64,000 bases of DNA, taken from NCBI GenBank assembly GCA_028751875.1, contig CM054162.1:1588403-1652402 (forward strand), read 5' to 3'. The DNA comes from Rapana venosa. Its lineage: Eukaryota > Mollusca > Gastropoda > Neogastropoda > Muricidae. The notes below the pieces were generated by a model that saw nothing but the letters and a program-made list of their open reading frames with translations, did not search any database and was not told the origin of the DNA. Positions 12,036 through 23,999 of the stretch are shown in pieces (positions within the stretch are counted from its first letter, which is position 1; every line of letters starts with the position of its first letter). The position numbers were made by a program, and so were the translations under genes.

Positions 12036-12668
12036 TTGGGGGTGTGTGTGTGGGGTTTGTTTGTGTGGTTGGGGTTTTATGGGTTTTTGTGTGGTGTGTA
12101 GGGTGTAAATTTTGTATGGTATTTTTGTGTTTTGGGTTTTATGTGTGTCGTTCCCTGTGTGTGGTGTTTGTATGGATGTGTGTGCGTTTTGGGTTTGCGG
12201 TGTGCGGTGTGTCTGTGCGTGGTGGTTTTTTGTGTAAAGTTCGCGCGCCCTGTGTGGGTTTTGTGTATGTTTTGCGCGCCCCGGGTGTTTTTGTGGGCGG
12301 TTTTAATGGGGTGTGTGTTGGGGTGTTTTGTGTTTTGCTTGGTTTTGTGCGTTTTGTGTGTTTGTGTGTTTTGTGTGTGTGTGTGTGGTGTGTTTTGTGT
12401 GTGGGGTGTGTGCGCCCCGGGTGTGGTTGGGTGTTTGTGTGGGTTTTTTGTGTGTATCGTTTGGGTGTGGGTTTTTGTGTGGGTTGGGGGGTGGGGGGCG
12501 GTTTTCTATTTTGTGGTGTTTGTGTGTCGGGCTGTGTGTGTGGTTTTTGTGGGGTGTTTGTGTGCGGTGTTGGGGTTTTTGTGTGCGTTTTTTTGTGTGG
12601 TGTGGGATGTGTGTGTGTTTGTGTGTGTGTGTAGTGTGTTGTTTTGTGTGTGTGTGTGTGTGTTTCCC
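12036..12668. repeat. GT-rich low-complexity tract
   Basis: About 630 bp of GTGTG and GTTTTG sequence with G/T runs, probably an ancestral (GT)n array with added noise. No gene. Confidence 0.9.
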
Positions 12669-12774
12669 TGAGGGGGGGAGAGCATCTTCCCCAATTTTAC
12701 AAAAAAAATCGCCCTGGGGAGGCTTTTTAAAATGAAGGAAGGAATTTAAAAAAAGCAAAACAAGCGTGACGGTG

Positions 12775-13180
12775 GAAACCCGCAAACCCAAACCCAAAAG
12801 ACGGGTTTTCGTGAATTCCCGCAACCAACCTCCACTGACGTTATCAGTGACAAAAAACCCAAAACCAAAAGACGTTTTCATGAACACAACCAACCAAATG
12901 ACGTTATCATGAACACAAAAAACCCCACTGACGTTATTTGTGGAAAACCCCAAAACCCAAACCCCACTGACCCTTATTTTGACCCGCAAACCCAAACCCC
13001 CCTGGGCGTTATTATGACCCGCAACCAAAAACCCCAATTTTACGTTTTTAGTGAAACCCCCCAACCCAAACCCCCCGACGTTTTGTGACTTGAAACCAAA
13101 CAAGCTGACCCTTTTTTAGTGACCACAATTTAAAAAACCCGACCCTTTTTCAGTGACCACAACCAGCCAAAATGAGGGTT
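12775..13180. repeat. Degenerate minisatellite of about 30-35 bp with TGACGTTAT motif
   Basis: Roughly eleven to twelve units, each with a TGACGTTATCAGTGA-like core followed by CACAACCAACCAAA-like sequence. Cores are seen near 12836, 12898, 12930, 13006 and 13076. Unit length varies through homopolymer noise. TGACGT resembles a CRE half but no function is implied. Confidence 0.75.
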
Positions 13181-13795
13181 TTTTTCAGACAAACTCAATT
13201 TTTGTTTTTGCTGTAGTCCGGATGTGGGGGCAATTTTGTTTATGATGACAAAAGCGGGCACCCGTTACTCAGATTTAAACGCCACTTATTTTCTTTTAAA
13301 CTTTAAAACGGGGGGGTGTGTGGTTTTGTTTGGGGATGTTGGGGTTTTGTGTATTGGGGGGGTGGTTGAGAGGAAGTGTCTGTGTTCAAAGTCAAGTCAA
13401 AAATTTTTTGCTCAATTGGACATTGAAAAAAGCAAAAGCATTTGCTTTTTTTTTAAACAACCATCTAAACTTTAAGAAAAAACCAAAACGGAAAAAAAAA
13501 AAAGATAATTTTATTTTGCAGCATAGAAAAAAAAACCTTCCCTCTTGGGGAAAAAAAAATCAAAATTTTTTAAAAAAAAAACTTAAATAGGGTTATGGGT
13601 TAAAACCAAAACCCCAGAAAAATTTTTTTAAACCAAAACAAACAAAAAATTAAAAATCTTCCCCAAAAAAAAAAATCCGTTTATAATACAAAAAAAACAA
13701 GCAACAAAAAAAACCAAACCAAAACAAACAAAGAAGACAAAACAAAAAATACAAATACAAATTAAGAAAAACCACACCAACTGCTTCCCTCCCCA
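13181..13795. other. No gene seen; A-rich noisy sequence
   Basis: A-, G- and T-run-rich sequence with short ORFs only. Nothing is recognised. Confidence 0.6.
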
Positions 13796-14025
13796 CCCCC
13801 CCCTCACACACACATAGACACACAAAACTTCAACCATCCAAACAACTGAATAAAAACACAAAGAAAGATGAATCAACAAGAAAAAATACAACAAGGAAAT
13901 AAACAATCAGTGTGTCAGTGTATGTCAGTGTGTGTGTGTCAGTGTGTGTGCATGTGTGTGCATGTGTGTGTGGTGTGTCAGTGTGCGTGTGTGTGGTGTG
14001 TGTGTGTGTGTTGCGTGTGTGTGTG

Positions 14026-14057
<32 letters not shown>

Positions 14058-14097
14058 CGTGTGAGTGTGTTGGTGTGTGTGTGCGCGCGTCAGTGGG
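13796..14097. repeat. CA-rich then (GT)n microsatellite
   Basis: Short CACACA at 13805-13830, then imperfect GTGTG from about 13910 to 14097. Confidence 0.9.
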
Positions 14098-14212
14098 AAT
14101 GGATGGCAAACTTTACAAAACTTCATACACACGGGGCCTGGATGTAAAACAGCACATGAGTGCTTATTGCATTATCCTCCGAATACAAGAATAAATACAT
14201 CAAATAAAAAAG
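14098..14212 (+). repeat. SINE 3'-end fragment (family T)
   Basis: CACGGGGCCTGGATGTAAAA, GCACATGAGTGCTTATTGC and CTCCGAATACAAGAATAAAT match the family T copies. A short upstream piece, TTTACAAAACTTCATACACA, matches 58790-58815. Confidence 0.75.
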
Positions 14213-14689
14213 GAAATGAATGGGAATCAAGGCACTAGCAGGTTTGCACTAAAATTTGTCCTGCATTCTGGCAGCCACAGTCCCGCAAAGGCTGTGTCGT
14301 TGTGGCACTACTTCGTTTCTCTCAAACGAACGCGAAGCCTGGGCCAAGTCAGTTATGACAGCAAGCCTATTCACCCCTGCAGCAGACCCCCCCCCCCACC
14401 CCTCCCCTCCACGTCTCTGGACTGCTTCCATTAGAAAGACAATCGCAGACAAACATGGTGCCAGTGCCGTCGCAGGAGTTGCCAGAAAATGTTGCTGTAC
14501 ACAGCCTCGGGGACTGGCTTGGGACTCCGGACTCCGATTTTTTTCCTCCAGGGTGACTCCCGAAGCCTTTCCTTATGAGTAGGTATGGCCCGCAAGCAGC
14601 AGCGGAGGTTTTGAACTAAAGTTTCATACTCCCTAGATGAATCTGTCTTCACAGACTGATGAGCTACTTCAACAGACCAACAGGCAGTA
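14213..14689. other. No gene seen; unassigned unique-looking sequence
   Basis: Moderately GC-rich, with short overlapping ORFs on both strands and no recognisable domain. A short C tract is at 14388-14404. Confidence 0.5.
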
Positions 14690-14800
14690 CTGGGGGGGTA
14701 AACATCCCCACCCTTCATTCACCAAGATTGGAACCAGACTGTATGGAGCTATGAGGGGCCCTGAAGTGGAACGGCTAAACCACTCGACCAATGAGGTCCA
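14690..14800 (-). mobile_element. tRNA-SINE fragment, family R1, minus strand
   Basis: Contains AAACATCCCCACCCTTCA and AAGATTGGAACCAGACTG, matching the minus-strand SINE head at 63395-63510. The ACCACTCGACC at its right end corresponds to the A-box region. Diverged. Confidence 0.6.
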
Positions 14801-15040
14801 TCTGCTCAGTGTCATTGTTAACACGTGTTAACATGCCCCGCGTTCTTCTGTACACCTGAACATGCTTTCACTGCTGTTTATTGTTGTTTTGCTGTGCTCT
14901 GGTATATGCTAAATTGGGATTGTATATGCGGGGCACTCTTACATTCCTCAACCCCCCAAAATGATTATGTTTATTATGATGCAGGGTGTTGCCGTCCTCT
15001 GTCTCTTCTTGCCATCTCTGTCTCTTGCCTCTGTTTCTCG
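14801..15040. other. No gene seen
   Basis: Unassigned sequence leading into the CT tract. Confidence 0.5.
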
Positions 15041-15160
15041 TTCCCTCTCCCCCCCCCCCCCCATTCCTCTCTCTCTCTCAATCTCTCTATCTCTCTCTCT
15101 CTCTCGTACTCTCTCTCTCCTCTCTCTCTCTCTTCTTTCTCTCTCTCCCACCTCCCCCCA
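15041..15160. repeat. C tract and (CT)n microsatellite
   Basis: A run of C near 15050, then CT dinucleotides with interruptions. Confidence 0.95.
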
Positions 15161-15164
15161 CAAA

Positions 15165-15300
15165 GACTGCCAACCCGCCAGACAGTTCAGGATCAGGGCC
15201 AATTACCGGCTAGGAAAGGCGACATCAGTTCTTTCCCCTTCCAGCCAGGGGACATAATCCCCTTTTCAGCAGATAGACACTGCGTCCTCTTCTAAACGGT
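15165..15300 (+). repeat. Dispersed repeat P, diverged member
   Basis: AGGATCAGGGCCAATTACCG followed by AGGAAAGGCGACATCAG matches the family P core. It follows a CT tract, as the other members do. Confidence 0.7.
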
Positions 15301-15329
15301 GCCACCATTTTCACCTATATCCAAACATA

Positions 15330-15780
15330 GCCTTGCTTCTTTCCTTTCCTTTACTTTGCCTTCACCTATTTCGTAGTCTAATAGATCATTAGTGGATCCC
15401 TGAAAAAAATTAGCCAGCTTCCTCCACTCCTGAGGTTTCAGTTTTCCGTTGCAAGTCGTTCCACTCCAGGCCAGTCCGCTCTCTGATGTTGTCTTCCCAT
15501 CGTTTTCTCTGTCTGCCTCTTCATCTCCCTCCTTGTACTGTTCCCTGTAGGACAGTCTTGGCCAGTCCACATGTTCCTGTGACGTGCCTGTAGCACTTAG
15601 TTTGCATTTTCGTCACTGAAGCCAGGTGTTCTTCATACAGCCATATGGCGTGTTCGAGTTTATGCTGATTAGTTATTTCTGTTACTACTGAATCTTGTAA
15701 CTGAGGCCACGATTGTGTGCATGATTTTCTCATGTCAAAACGTTTGGTGTCCAGTGATTTCTCTCCATACATTGCGCGAT
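15330..15780 (-). pseudogene. RTE-like LINE 3' fragment, minus strand
   Basis: The minus strand encodes TGTCGLAKTVLQGTVQGGR, then after a frameshift GDEEADRENDGK and GLAWSGTT. This resembles the C-terminal end of RTE-type LINE ORFs and aligns by eye with the end of the element at 16676-18240 (KTILRNIPGGK). It carries no RT motifs and is frameshifted near 15530. Confidence 0.75.
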
Positions 15781-15851
15781 GTTAAAGCTTATACTTCTGT
15801 TTTGAATGATATATAATTCTATTATGTAGATGTTATCAACTGTGCATTCGC

Positions 15852-16293
<442 letters not shown>

Positions 16294-16410
16294 CAGTCTG
16301 ATGTCCTGTCAGACACATGTGGTCAGCATCAACAACCTGTCAATCAGGCTGGGGTCAGTTCTCTCCCTTGCCAGAGAAAGAGTTACCGTTCCTCTTTGAC
16401 AAGCACACGC
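16294..16410 (+). repeat. Dispersed repeat P-like, diverged
   Basis: Contains AATCAGGCTGGGGTCAGTTC, CTCTCCCTTGCCAGAGAAAG and GTTCCTCTTTGACAAGCACA, resembling the GGGTCAATTACCC, CTCCCCTGCCAAGG and GTGTTCC order of the P variants at 37565 and 47015. It again abuts an AC tract. Confidence 0.5.
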
Positions 16411-16439
16411 TGTCTGTCTTTTTAAAAAAACCCACAGAA

Positions 16440-16675
16440 TATGTCATCTTTAATTTGCATTCCAGAAAAGAAAAGTCTTCTTTATAATATCGGAGTCCCC
16501 CTACTCTCCACTCCCCCGTGGGGATGCCGGGGGCCTATCAGTGCAAATGACATCGTCACCTGTACACTGTACTCTGAAAATGTACTGTTTTCTATCCCTC
16601 CCTTTGCTTTTGCCTTGATTCTTTTCTTCCTGCCACTTCCTTTTGTCTTTGTTCTGCCTTGCCTCATCGAATAAA
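16440..16675 (+). repeat. Dispersed repeat Q fragment
   Basis: CCCCGTGGGGATGCCGGGGG and GCCTATCAGTGCAAATGACA, then a T/C-rich segment, correspond to 59790-59950. The Q family continues there into the core shared with the 2-kb units at 34-47 kb. Confidence 0.6.
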
Positions 16676-18240
16676 GACAACTTCCCAATTCTACGCGAGG
16701 AAGTAGAAGTAGCAATTAGATCACTGAAGAAAGGAAAATCAGCAGGAATCGACAACATCCCAGCAGAGCTGATCCAACACGGGGGAGAAGCAGTGACAGA
16801 CATCCTTACAAGTATCTGCAACAAGATCTGGCAGACCGGAGAGTGGCCTACACCATAGACCCAATCACTCATCATCACTCTCCCCAAGAAAGGAAATCTC
16901 CAGCAGTGCCAAAACTACAGGACAATCAGCCTCATAAGTCATGCCAGTAAAGTCATGCTGAAAGTGATCCTGAACAGGCTGAAACCACAGGCAGAAGAGA
17001 TCATCGCCGAAGAGCAGGCCGGTTTCCCGCCCAAATAGAAGCACCACAGAACAGATATTCAACCTGAGGGTTCTGTGTGAGAAATACAGCCAGCATCAAC
17101 AAGACATCTTCCACGTCTTCATTGATTTTAAGAAGGCCTTCGATAGAGTATGGCATGACGCTCTGTGGGCCACCATGAACAAATTCAACATGGCCAGAAG
17201 CGATCCACCCCACAAGAACTCTACCAAAGGCCACCAGTGCAGTACTCGTACGGGCACGGAAGGGGAAGGGTTCCCGTACCTCTTTTTGGGGTCCGACAGG
17301 GAGTCTGCGTCCCCGACCATTTTAACTTTTTTCCCCCGAACGCATCAGACTGACGCCTTGGAAACCCACAGGCACAGTCGCTTTGGAGGGCGAACAATCA
17401 CCAAACCTCAGTTTGCCGATGACTTTGACGGTCGGGGCAAAAAATAAGAGGCGGCCAAACCCTAGTGAAGCAACGGGAAAAACGAAATATCCTCACGAAA
17501 AGGGCAGGAAAAACAGTGCCGAAAAAACCCAAGCTCATAAAAACAGTGCCCGGGCCAATCCCCACCAAGACACCTCACGGAAAAGAAGGAGACATTTGAC
17601 CATTTTAAAGTACCTTGGAGCCATCATAAGTAGGAGGGATCGAAACCGAAATCCTAGCAAGACGGCACAAACAGCACAGCAAAAGCAAGAATGAAGGCCA
17701 AGGGGAGACAGAAACATCCCTCTCGGAACCAAAAGGGAAAGTTTTTAAAAGGCTAGCATCAATCAGCTTTTTAAAAGCATGTGAAAAGGGATGGGGCATT
17801 AAACGCAGACCTACAAAAGGGGGTCCAAGCATAAAATGAATGCCTTTGAAGCTCCTTGGGTCTATACAAAAGGGCCATGTCCCCCCAAAAATGAATCCGC
17901 GAATATCACCAACAGGTGCGGGACTATAAAAACCACTGACCACGGCGAAAAAAAGGGGAAAATCAATGGGAAAAGGAAACGAAAACGCTCAAAGGACTTC
18001 AAGACCATCCTCAGGAACATCCCCGGGGGAAAAGAAACGGGGCAGACAGAGGAGAAAGTGGGCCCACGAATCCGTGATTGGACAGGGGGGACTTCAGTGG
18101 GCACCCGGGACTCGCCCCCCGGACCCCCCAAGTGGACCACTGGTCCACCGTTCTCCACCATGCAGCGCCCCCACGACCCCCGGGGGGTTTCGGGACCAGG
18201 AACAGTGAACAGTGTGTTGAAGGCAACACCACAGGGCATG
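16676..18240 (+). pseudogene. RTE-like LINE, reverse transcriptase to C-terminus
   Basis: The plus strand encodes an RT that is easy to follow to 17235: REEVEVAIRSLKKGKSAGID at 16700-16760, then QNYRTISLISHASK and EEQAGF. Motif A, IDFKKAFDRVWH, is near 17120-17155. Motif B, GVRQG, is near 17290. Motif C is QFADDFD at 17408-17430. YLGAIIS is near 17610, and the last recognisable block is KTILRNIPGG near 18010. RTE-type elements normally carry an apurinic-like endonuclease first; none is seen, so the copy is 5'-truncated. It is inactive: a stop replaces a Trp near 16857, another disruption is near 17036, and multiple frameshifts follow 17240, where sequence quality also falls. Confidence 0.85.
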
Positions 18241-18244
18241 AGTT

Positions 18245-18540
18245 CATATCTGTCTTTGTTTTATTGTTTGTTCTTGTCCGTTGTCTGTTCGTCCTTATCC
18301 TCTCGTGTTTTGCCGCCCCTTCTCTCGCCTCCCCCTCTCCCTGTTTTCCCCGTTTTTTTCTCTCTTTTCTTCCCCCGTTCCTTTTCTGCCTGACTGCTGT
18401 TTTGCCGTTTTTCCCCCCTTTCCCCCCCTTTTTCTCCCCTCTCTCTCTCCTCCCTTTCCCCTCTCTCCTCTTCTCTCTCCCCTCCTCTCTCTCCTCTCAA
18501 CTCTCCTCCCCTCTCCTCTCTCTCTCCTCTCCCCCTTCTG
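18245..18540. repeat. T/C-rich tract ending in (CT)n
   Basis: Pyrimidine-rich sequence, densest in CT from 18430 to 18535, directly after the LINE 3' end. Confidence 0.85.
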
Positions 18541-19680
18541 CCGGGAAAAAAGCAGCTTCATTTCTGCCCCCTCCAGTTTTTGGCGGGGTTAAAAATTCCT
18601 CTTCCCCAAACGGGACACAGCGCTTCATCAGGGTGATGGCGCTTTGTTTTTTTTTTTTGGAGGTTGTTGTTTTTGTTTTGTTTTTAAACCCCGTTTGTTT
18701 GGTTTGCGTTATGTTTTTAAAATGGTCAAGATGTATTGTAACGATTACCCCGGGGAACCCCTTTTAAGGGTGCCTTCCCACTGAAAAAAACTTTTTAACT
18801 CAAGGAAAATCTCGCCATTGGTAAACCCTTTGAGCTCCCAGCCCGGGAAAAAATGGTTTAAAATAAAGGTCTTGTTCCCCAAAGAAAGCCTTCGTCGTGG
18901 GGGATGGGGACTTGTCGTGTTGTTTTTTTTTGTGTAACATTATTTGATAGCATTTGGTTGTTTGTTGTTTGTTTTGCTTTTATTTTAAAAAAGTTCTTTT
19001 TTTTTTAACCCACCATATTGTTGGGGTTTAACCATGTTTCTTTTTTTCACAAAAATTGTGGATACTGAGAATTTTTTTTCGATAAAGGTATTTCAATTTT
19101 GTGTCATTTTCAATTTCAAAACAAAAAACCCCCACAAAAATCAGTAGAATGATGTCTTCTTTTTTTAAAAACCGGGCAGTGGCAGATTTTAAATTTCAGA
19201 AATGAAGAACATGAAAAAGTCAGGTATATCTTTATGTGGAAAATATATTTCCATTATTTGGGGTCATTGTTGGGGTTCGGTTTTGAAACCCTTGTTACCT
19301 GCGGTTTCAAAGCACCCTCTGGAAAATTGTAGTCGACAGTCAACGTAGCCTCTGCCATGGCTTATGGGTGTTTTGCACATTTCCATTAGAATATTGTTGG
19401 GGTTGTCCCATTTCGTTTGATGTTTATTTTTTGTTGATTTTTCTTTTTTTGCCCCTGTTTTGTTTTTGGGAAGGGCTCTTAGTTTCCAACGCAACGCTAT
19501 TTTTAAAACCATCTTTGTACCCCCCACCCCTTTCCCCTTCCTTAAAATTTTCCCTAACTTTTTCTTCCTCAAATTTCCCAAACCTAAGAGTGCAAAAAGC
19601 TTTAAAAGAAAAAGGACAGAAACGACAATGACAAGGGAAAAAAAACCCCAATCAAGAAAACAACAAAAAACAACAAAAAA
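18541..19680. other. No gene seen; noisy AT- and homopolymer-rich sequence
   Basis: Many short A, T, C and G runs and only short ORFs. Nothing is recognised. Confidence 0.6.
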
Positions 19681-19689
19681 CACACACCC

Positions 19690-19716
19690 CGTTTCTCTTT
19701 CTCTCTCGCTCTCTCT

Positions 19717-19755
<39 letters not shown>

Positions 19756-20715
19756 CCCTCTCCCCTCTTTTCTCTTTTTTTTTTGGGGACCCCAACACCC
19801 CAAACATACAAAAATCTCTCTTGTGTCTCTTCTGTCCCATCTCGGGACAACACGTACACACAAAACACAAAACACCCCACACACAAAACCACGGGACATA
19901 AAATTTCCACACTCACATCCCACACACCCCACACACACACACTAAATTTCCACACACACACACCCCACACACACAAAACAAAACCACCACACACCCCCAA
20001 CCACATATACACCCACAACCACCCCCAAAACACACAGAGCAAACACAACACACACACACACACACACACAAAAAACCCCACAATAAATTCTAAAAAAAAC
20101 CACCAAAACACACACACACCCACACACACACACCCCACCCCACAATCTCTCTCTGTGTTCTCTTGTTCCCTCTTTGACACACGCACAGAAAACCAAAAAC
20201 ACACACCACACACACACACACACGGGACACAAAATTTTCCACACCCCAAAAACCACACACCACCACACACACCACACTAATTTTAAAACAAAACACACCC
20301 CACACACACAAAACACACACACACACACACACCCCAAAACACACAACAAAATCTCTCTCTGTGTCTTTCTTTTGTCTCCCTCTCTGACAAAAGGCACAGA
20401 CACCCCAAAAACCCCCACACCACACAAAACCCCACACACACATTTAAAATTTTCCACATTTCACATACCACACACCCCCAACACAAAACCCGCTAAAATT
20501 TCCCCACACACACACACAACCACAAACACAAACAAAAAAAAAACACACACATCCCAAAACAAAACCACACCCCCAAACACACAAACACCACCCCACACAA
20601 ACAAACAAAAAACCCCACACATACACACACAAACACACAAACACCACACAAACACACACACACACACACCCCCAACACACCCCAAAACACAACACACACA
20701 CACAAACACACAAAC
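19690..20715. repeat. CT tract and AC array with a higher-order repeat
   Basis: A CT tract (19690-19770) is followed by CA-rich sequence. A module starting ATCTCTCTCTGTGTC and passing through TCTTTGACA-CACGCACAGA recurs near 19813, 20144 and 20350. Two modules also contain ACGGGACA(T/C)AAAATTT. This indicates a larger, irregular repeat over the dinucleotides. Confidence 0.8.
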
Positions 20716-20870
20716 GTCTGATAGTTTGGCAGTTTTCATTTGGATAAGGGCCAATTCCCCAAAGGGGAAAAAAAGGGGGAGTTCGGTTCTCTCCCTTACA
20801 AGGGAGAAAAGGGCCGGGTTTACCCGCTTTTGGAAAAACACAAAGGGGCTTTGTTGCTCAGGTGAGGGGA
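20716..20870 (+). repeat. Dispersed repeat P-like, noisy
   Basis: Contains GGATAAGGGCCAATTCCCC and TCGGTTCTCTCCCTTACAAG, resembling the P core, between an AC array and a GA array. Confidence 0.6.
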
Positions 20871-21395
20871 GAGAAGAGAAAAGAGAGAGAGAGAGAGAGG
20901 GGAGAGAGAGAGGAAGAGGGGAAAAGAGAGGGAGAGGGAGGGAGGAAATGAGAGGGAGAGGGGTGAGAGAGAGAGAGAGGGGAAGAGAGGAGAGAGGAGA
21001 GGAGGGGGAAAAGGGGAGGGAGAGAGAGGGAGGGAGAGAGAGAGAGAGGGGGGGAGAGAGAGGGAGGGAGAGAGGGGGAGGGAGAGAGAGGGAGGGGGGA
21101 GAGGAGAGAGAGGGGGAGGGGGAGAGAGGGGAGGGAAGGGGGAGAGAAAAAGGGGGGGGGAAAGAGAGAGGGGAGAGGGGGGGGAAAGGGGGAGGTTTTT
21201 TTGGAGGGGAGAGAGAGAAATAAAAAGAGAGAGGAGAAGAGAGGGGAGAGGAGAGAGATAAAAGAAAGGGAGGAAAAGAGAGAGATAGGGAGAGAAATAG
21301 AAAGGAGAGAGAGAGAGGGAGAGAGGAGAGAGGGGGGGGGAGAGAAGAAAATGGGGAAAAGGGGAGAGGGGAAAAAGAGAGACAAGGACTTTGAC
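20871..21395. repeat. GA-rich microsatellite
   Basis: About 520 bp of GAGAGA with GGGG and AAAA runs. ORFs on either strand are artefacts. Confidence 0.95.
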
Positions 21396-21525
21396 AATGA
21401 CAAATTTCTTTTATTTCGAGGTTTAAGGGAAAAAGCACATTTTGTCCCTTTTTACATCCAGCCCCCCGCCCGTTGGGGGTTTACTTCTTAATAAAAATTT
21501 ACCCCAATACTTAACGTCTCACAAT
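21396..21525 (-). repeat. SINE 3'-end fragment (family T), minus strand
   Basis: GACAATGACAAATTTCTTTT, then TTTCGAGG, TTTTTACATCCAGCCCCC and GCCCGTTGGGGGTTTACTTC, is the reverse complement of family T and matches 33945-34060. It follows a GA tract exactly as at 33.94 kb. Confidence 0.75.
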
Positions 21526-22813
21526 AAAAAAAAGGGGGAAAAAACCCTTTTAAAAAAGCTCCCCCCAAAAAACCCCCCCCCCCCCCCCAAAGAAGCAAAT
21601 AAAAAAAACCCTAAAATACCCCCCCCCCCAACCCCAAACCCCCAAAAAAAGCCCTAAACCAAAAAAAAACAAACAAAAGAGAAAAAAAAAACCAAACCAA
21701 CAAAAGAAGAAAAAAGGGGAAAAAAAAAAACAGACAAACAACAACAACAAGAACAACAAAGAGCCAAAAAAAAATAATAAAACCCCAAACTTAATAAGTC
21801 ATAAAGATAAACATCTACACAAGGGTCAAATGGTAAAATACTTGTTACACAAAATTTAAAAAGATATTAAAAATAGGGCACTCATTAAAATTTTAAGTAC
21901 GAGGAAAAGTAAAAAAAGGGTATTAAAAAATATAAATATGAATCCTTCACCCGGGAAATACACTAAAAAACTATAAGCGGGGCCCGAAAAAAGGTTTGAG
22001 GAGAGGACGGGAGAGGGAAAAGGGGTTGTGTGTGTGTTTTCAGAGAAAATACCCAATATAAAATTTCCCCAAAACAGTATGCGACCCCATAAACACTCAT
22101 TTTAGATTACATTCTTTTTCAAATTAAAGTCTTTGATAATGAAATAATTTTAATACCCATACATCCACACAATAAAAACAAAAAACAAACACAAAGAAAA
22201 AACCCTAAACCTTACAGAATTAGGGAGAGAGTATAAAGTGGGGGAGTGAGGTGGGGTGTGTGAAATGTTTGTGTTTTGTGTGGGGAGTGTGTGTGTGTGG
22301 GGGGGGGGGGGGGGAGGCAGGGATAATTTTTAAATTGTAATATCACATTAGCACACGATCGACAAACATTTTTTAAAATTTTTTCTAAAAAAAAAATTTT
22401 GAATGTTTTGAAAATTTTAAAATAAGTTTTAATTTAAACCCATACACTCACAAAATTTAAAAGGGGGAAAAAAAAAAGCCAAAAAGTCATAAAAAGAAAA
22501 TCTCCCACTTTTGTAAGAAATTAAAAAACCAAATTTTTTTTTCAGGATAATGAAAAAGAAATCATGGGTTTTTTTAAATTTCCATTTCCCCGCCCTTTGG
22601 GGTCACTTTGAAATGCACTCAGTACTCATATTTTCAAACAGTAGAAGAAAAGGGGAAAAAAAAATTTTTTTTTTTTAAAAAAAAGGAGAAAAAAAAAAAA
22701 CGAACAAACAAACAGACAAACAAACAAAAAAAAACCCCCGGGACGAGAAAACGAAAAAATTAAACCCCAGAAAGGCCCCCCCCACCCCCCCCCCCCAAAA
22801 AAAAGAAAAAAAA

Positions 22814-22844
<31 letters not shown>

Positions 22845-23849
22845 ACGTTTTTTTTTTTTTAAAAAAAACAAAAACAACAACAAACAAACGGGACAAAAGC
22901 ACCCTCCCAAACAGAAAAACCCAAAAAACAAAAAAACAAAAAAGAAAAAAATGAAAAAGGGGAAAAGAAAAAAGAATAGCTTTTTAAAAACCCAACACCG
23001 TTCCCCCCCCCCACCACACAAAATACTTTACCCCAAAAAAAAAAACCCAAAACCCAAAAAAAAAAACTCAAAAAATCAACAAAAAAAGCAAAGTAACAAC
23101 TACGCAATAAAAACGGGAAGAGGAGAGAGAGGAGAGAGAGAGAGGGAAATTTTGGAGGAGAAGAGAGAGAGAGAGAGAGATGAGAGAGAGAGAGAGGGGA
23201 GAGAAAAAAATTTTATAGATCAAAAAAAATTGAACAAAAGGGTGTGTGTGTTTTAAAGGATAATACTAAATTTATATAATTCTAAAGACAGCACGGGAAA
23301 ATCACCATCAATATTCTTTTCGAATTTTCTCGTAAAAAATTAAAACGCATGAAAAAAAAATTTAGCCCAATATCAATACCCCTCAAAACCAATACGGAGA
23401 GAAAAAAAAATCATAAGGTAAAAAAATTGAACATTTATACATTGTGATTTTAAGGGAGAGAGATGGGGGGGGGGGGGGGGGAAAATGAGAAAAGATTTTG
23501 GGAGAAGAGGGGGGGTTTTTGTTTGTGTGTTTGTGTGTGTGTGTGTGTTTGTGTGTTTTAAAAGTTTTTAACGCTTTTTGTTTGAAACAAAAAAAACAAA
23601 AGGGGAATAGAAAAAAAAAATGAATATCTTTCCCCAAACAACACAAATCATCACTGTAAAACACTCTTTTTCTTTATCCCTTTTACAAAATTAAAACATT
23701 TTTTGTTTGGTAGATATATTTCTTAAAAACTTAGTGTATTTTAAAAAAAAGAATTAATATAATTTTTTTTTAAAGCTTACATTTTGCAAAACTCACTTTT
23801 TCAAAAAACAATAAAAATTTTTTTTAAAAGGGGAGAGGAGAGAGAGAGG

Positions 23850-23881
<32 letters not shown>

Positions 23882-23950
23882 GAAAGCCCGGAAGAGAGGG
23901 GGAGAGAGAGGGGAGAGAGAGAGAGAGAGGGACAACAGCGGGACAAAAGA
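21526..23950. other. No gene seen; homopolymer-rich sequence with GA and GT tracts
   Basis: Dominated by A and C runs (21540-21760, 22650-23100). GT/G is at 22250-22315, GA at 23118-23205, G/GT at 23464-23560 and GA at 23830-23930. Phe/Lys-rich ORFs are low-complexity artefacts. Confidence 0.7.
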
Positions 23951-23999
23951 CAGGTAAAGGGAAAGGGAAGGGCAGTAGGAAAGATGGAAAGGGCGATAG

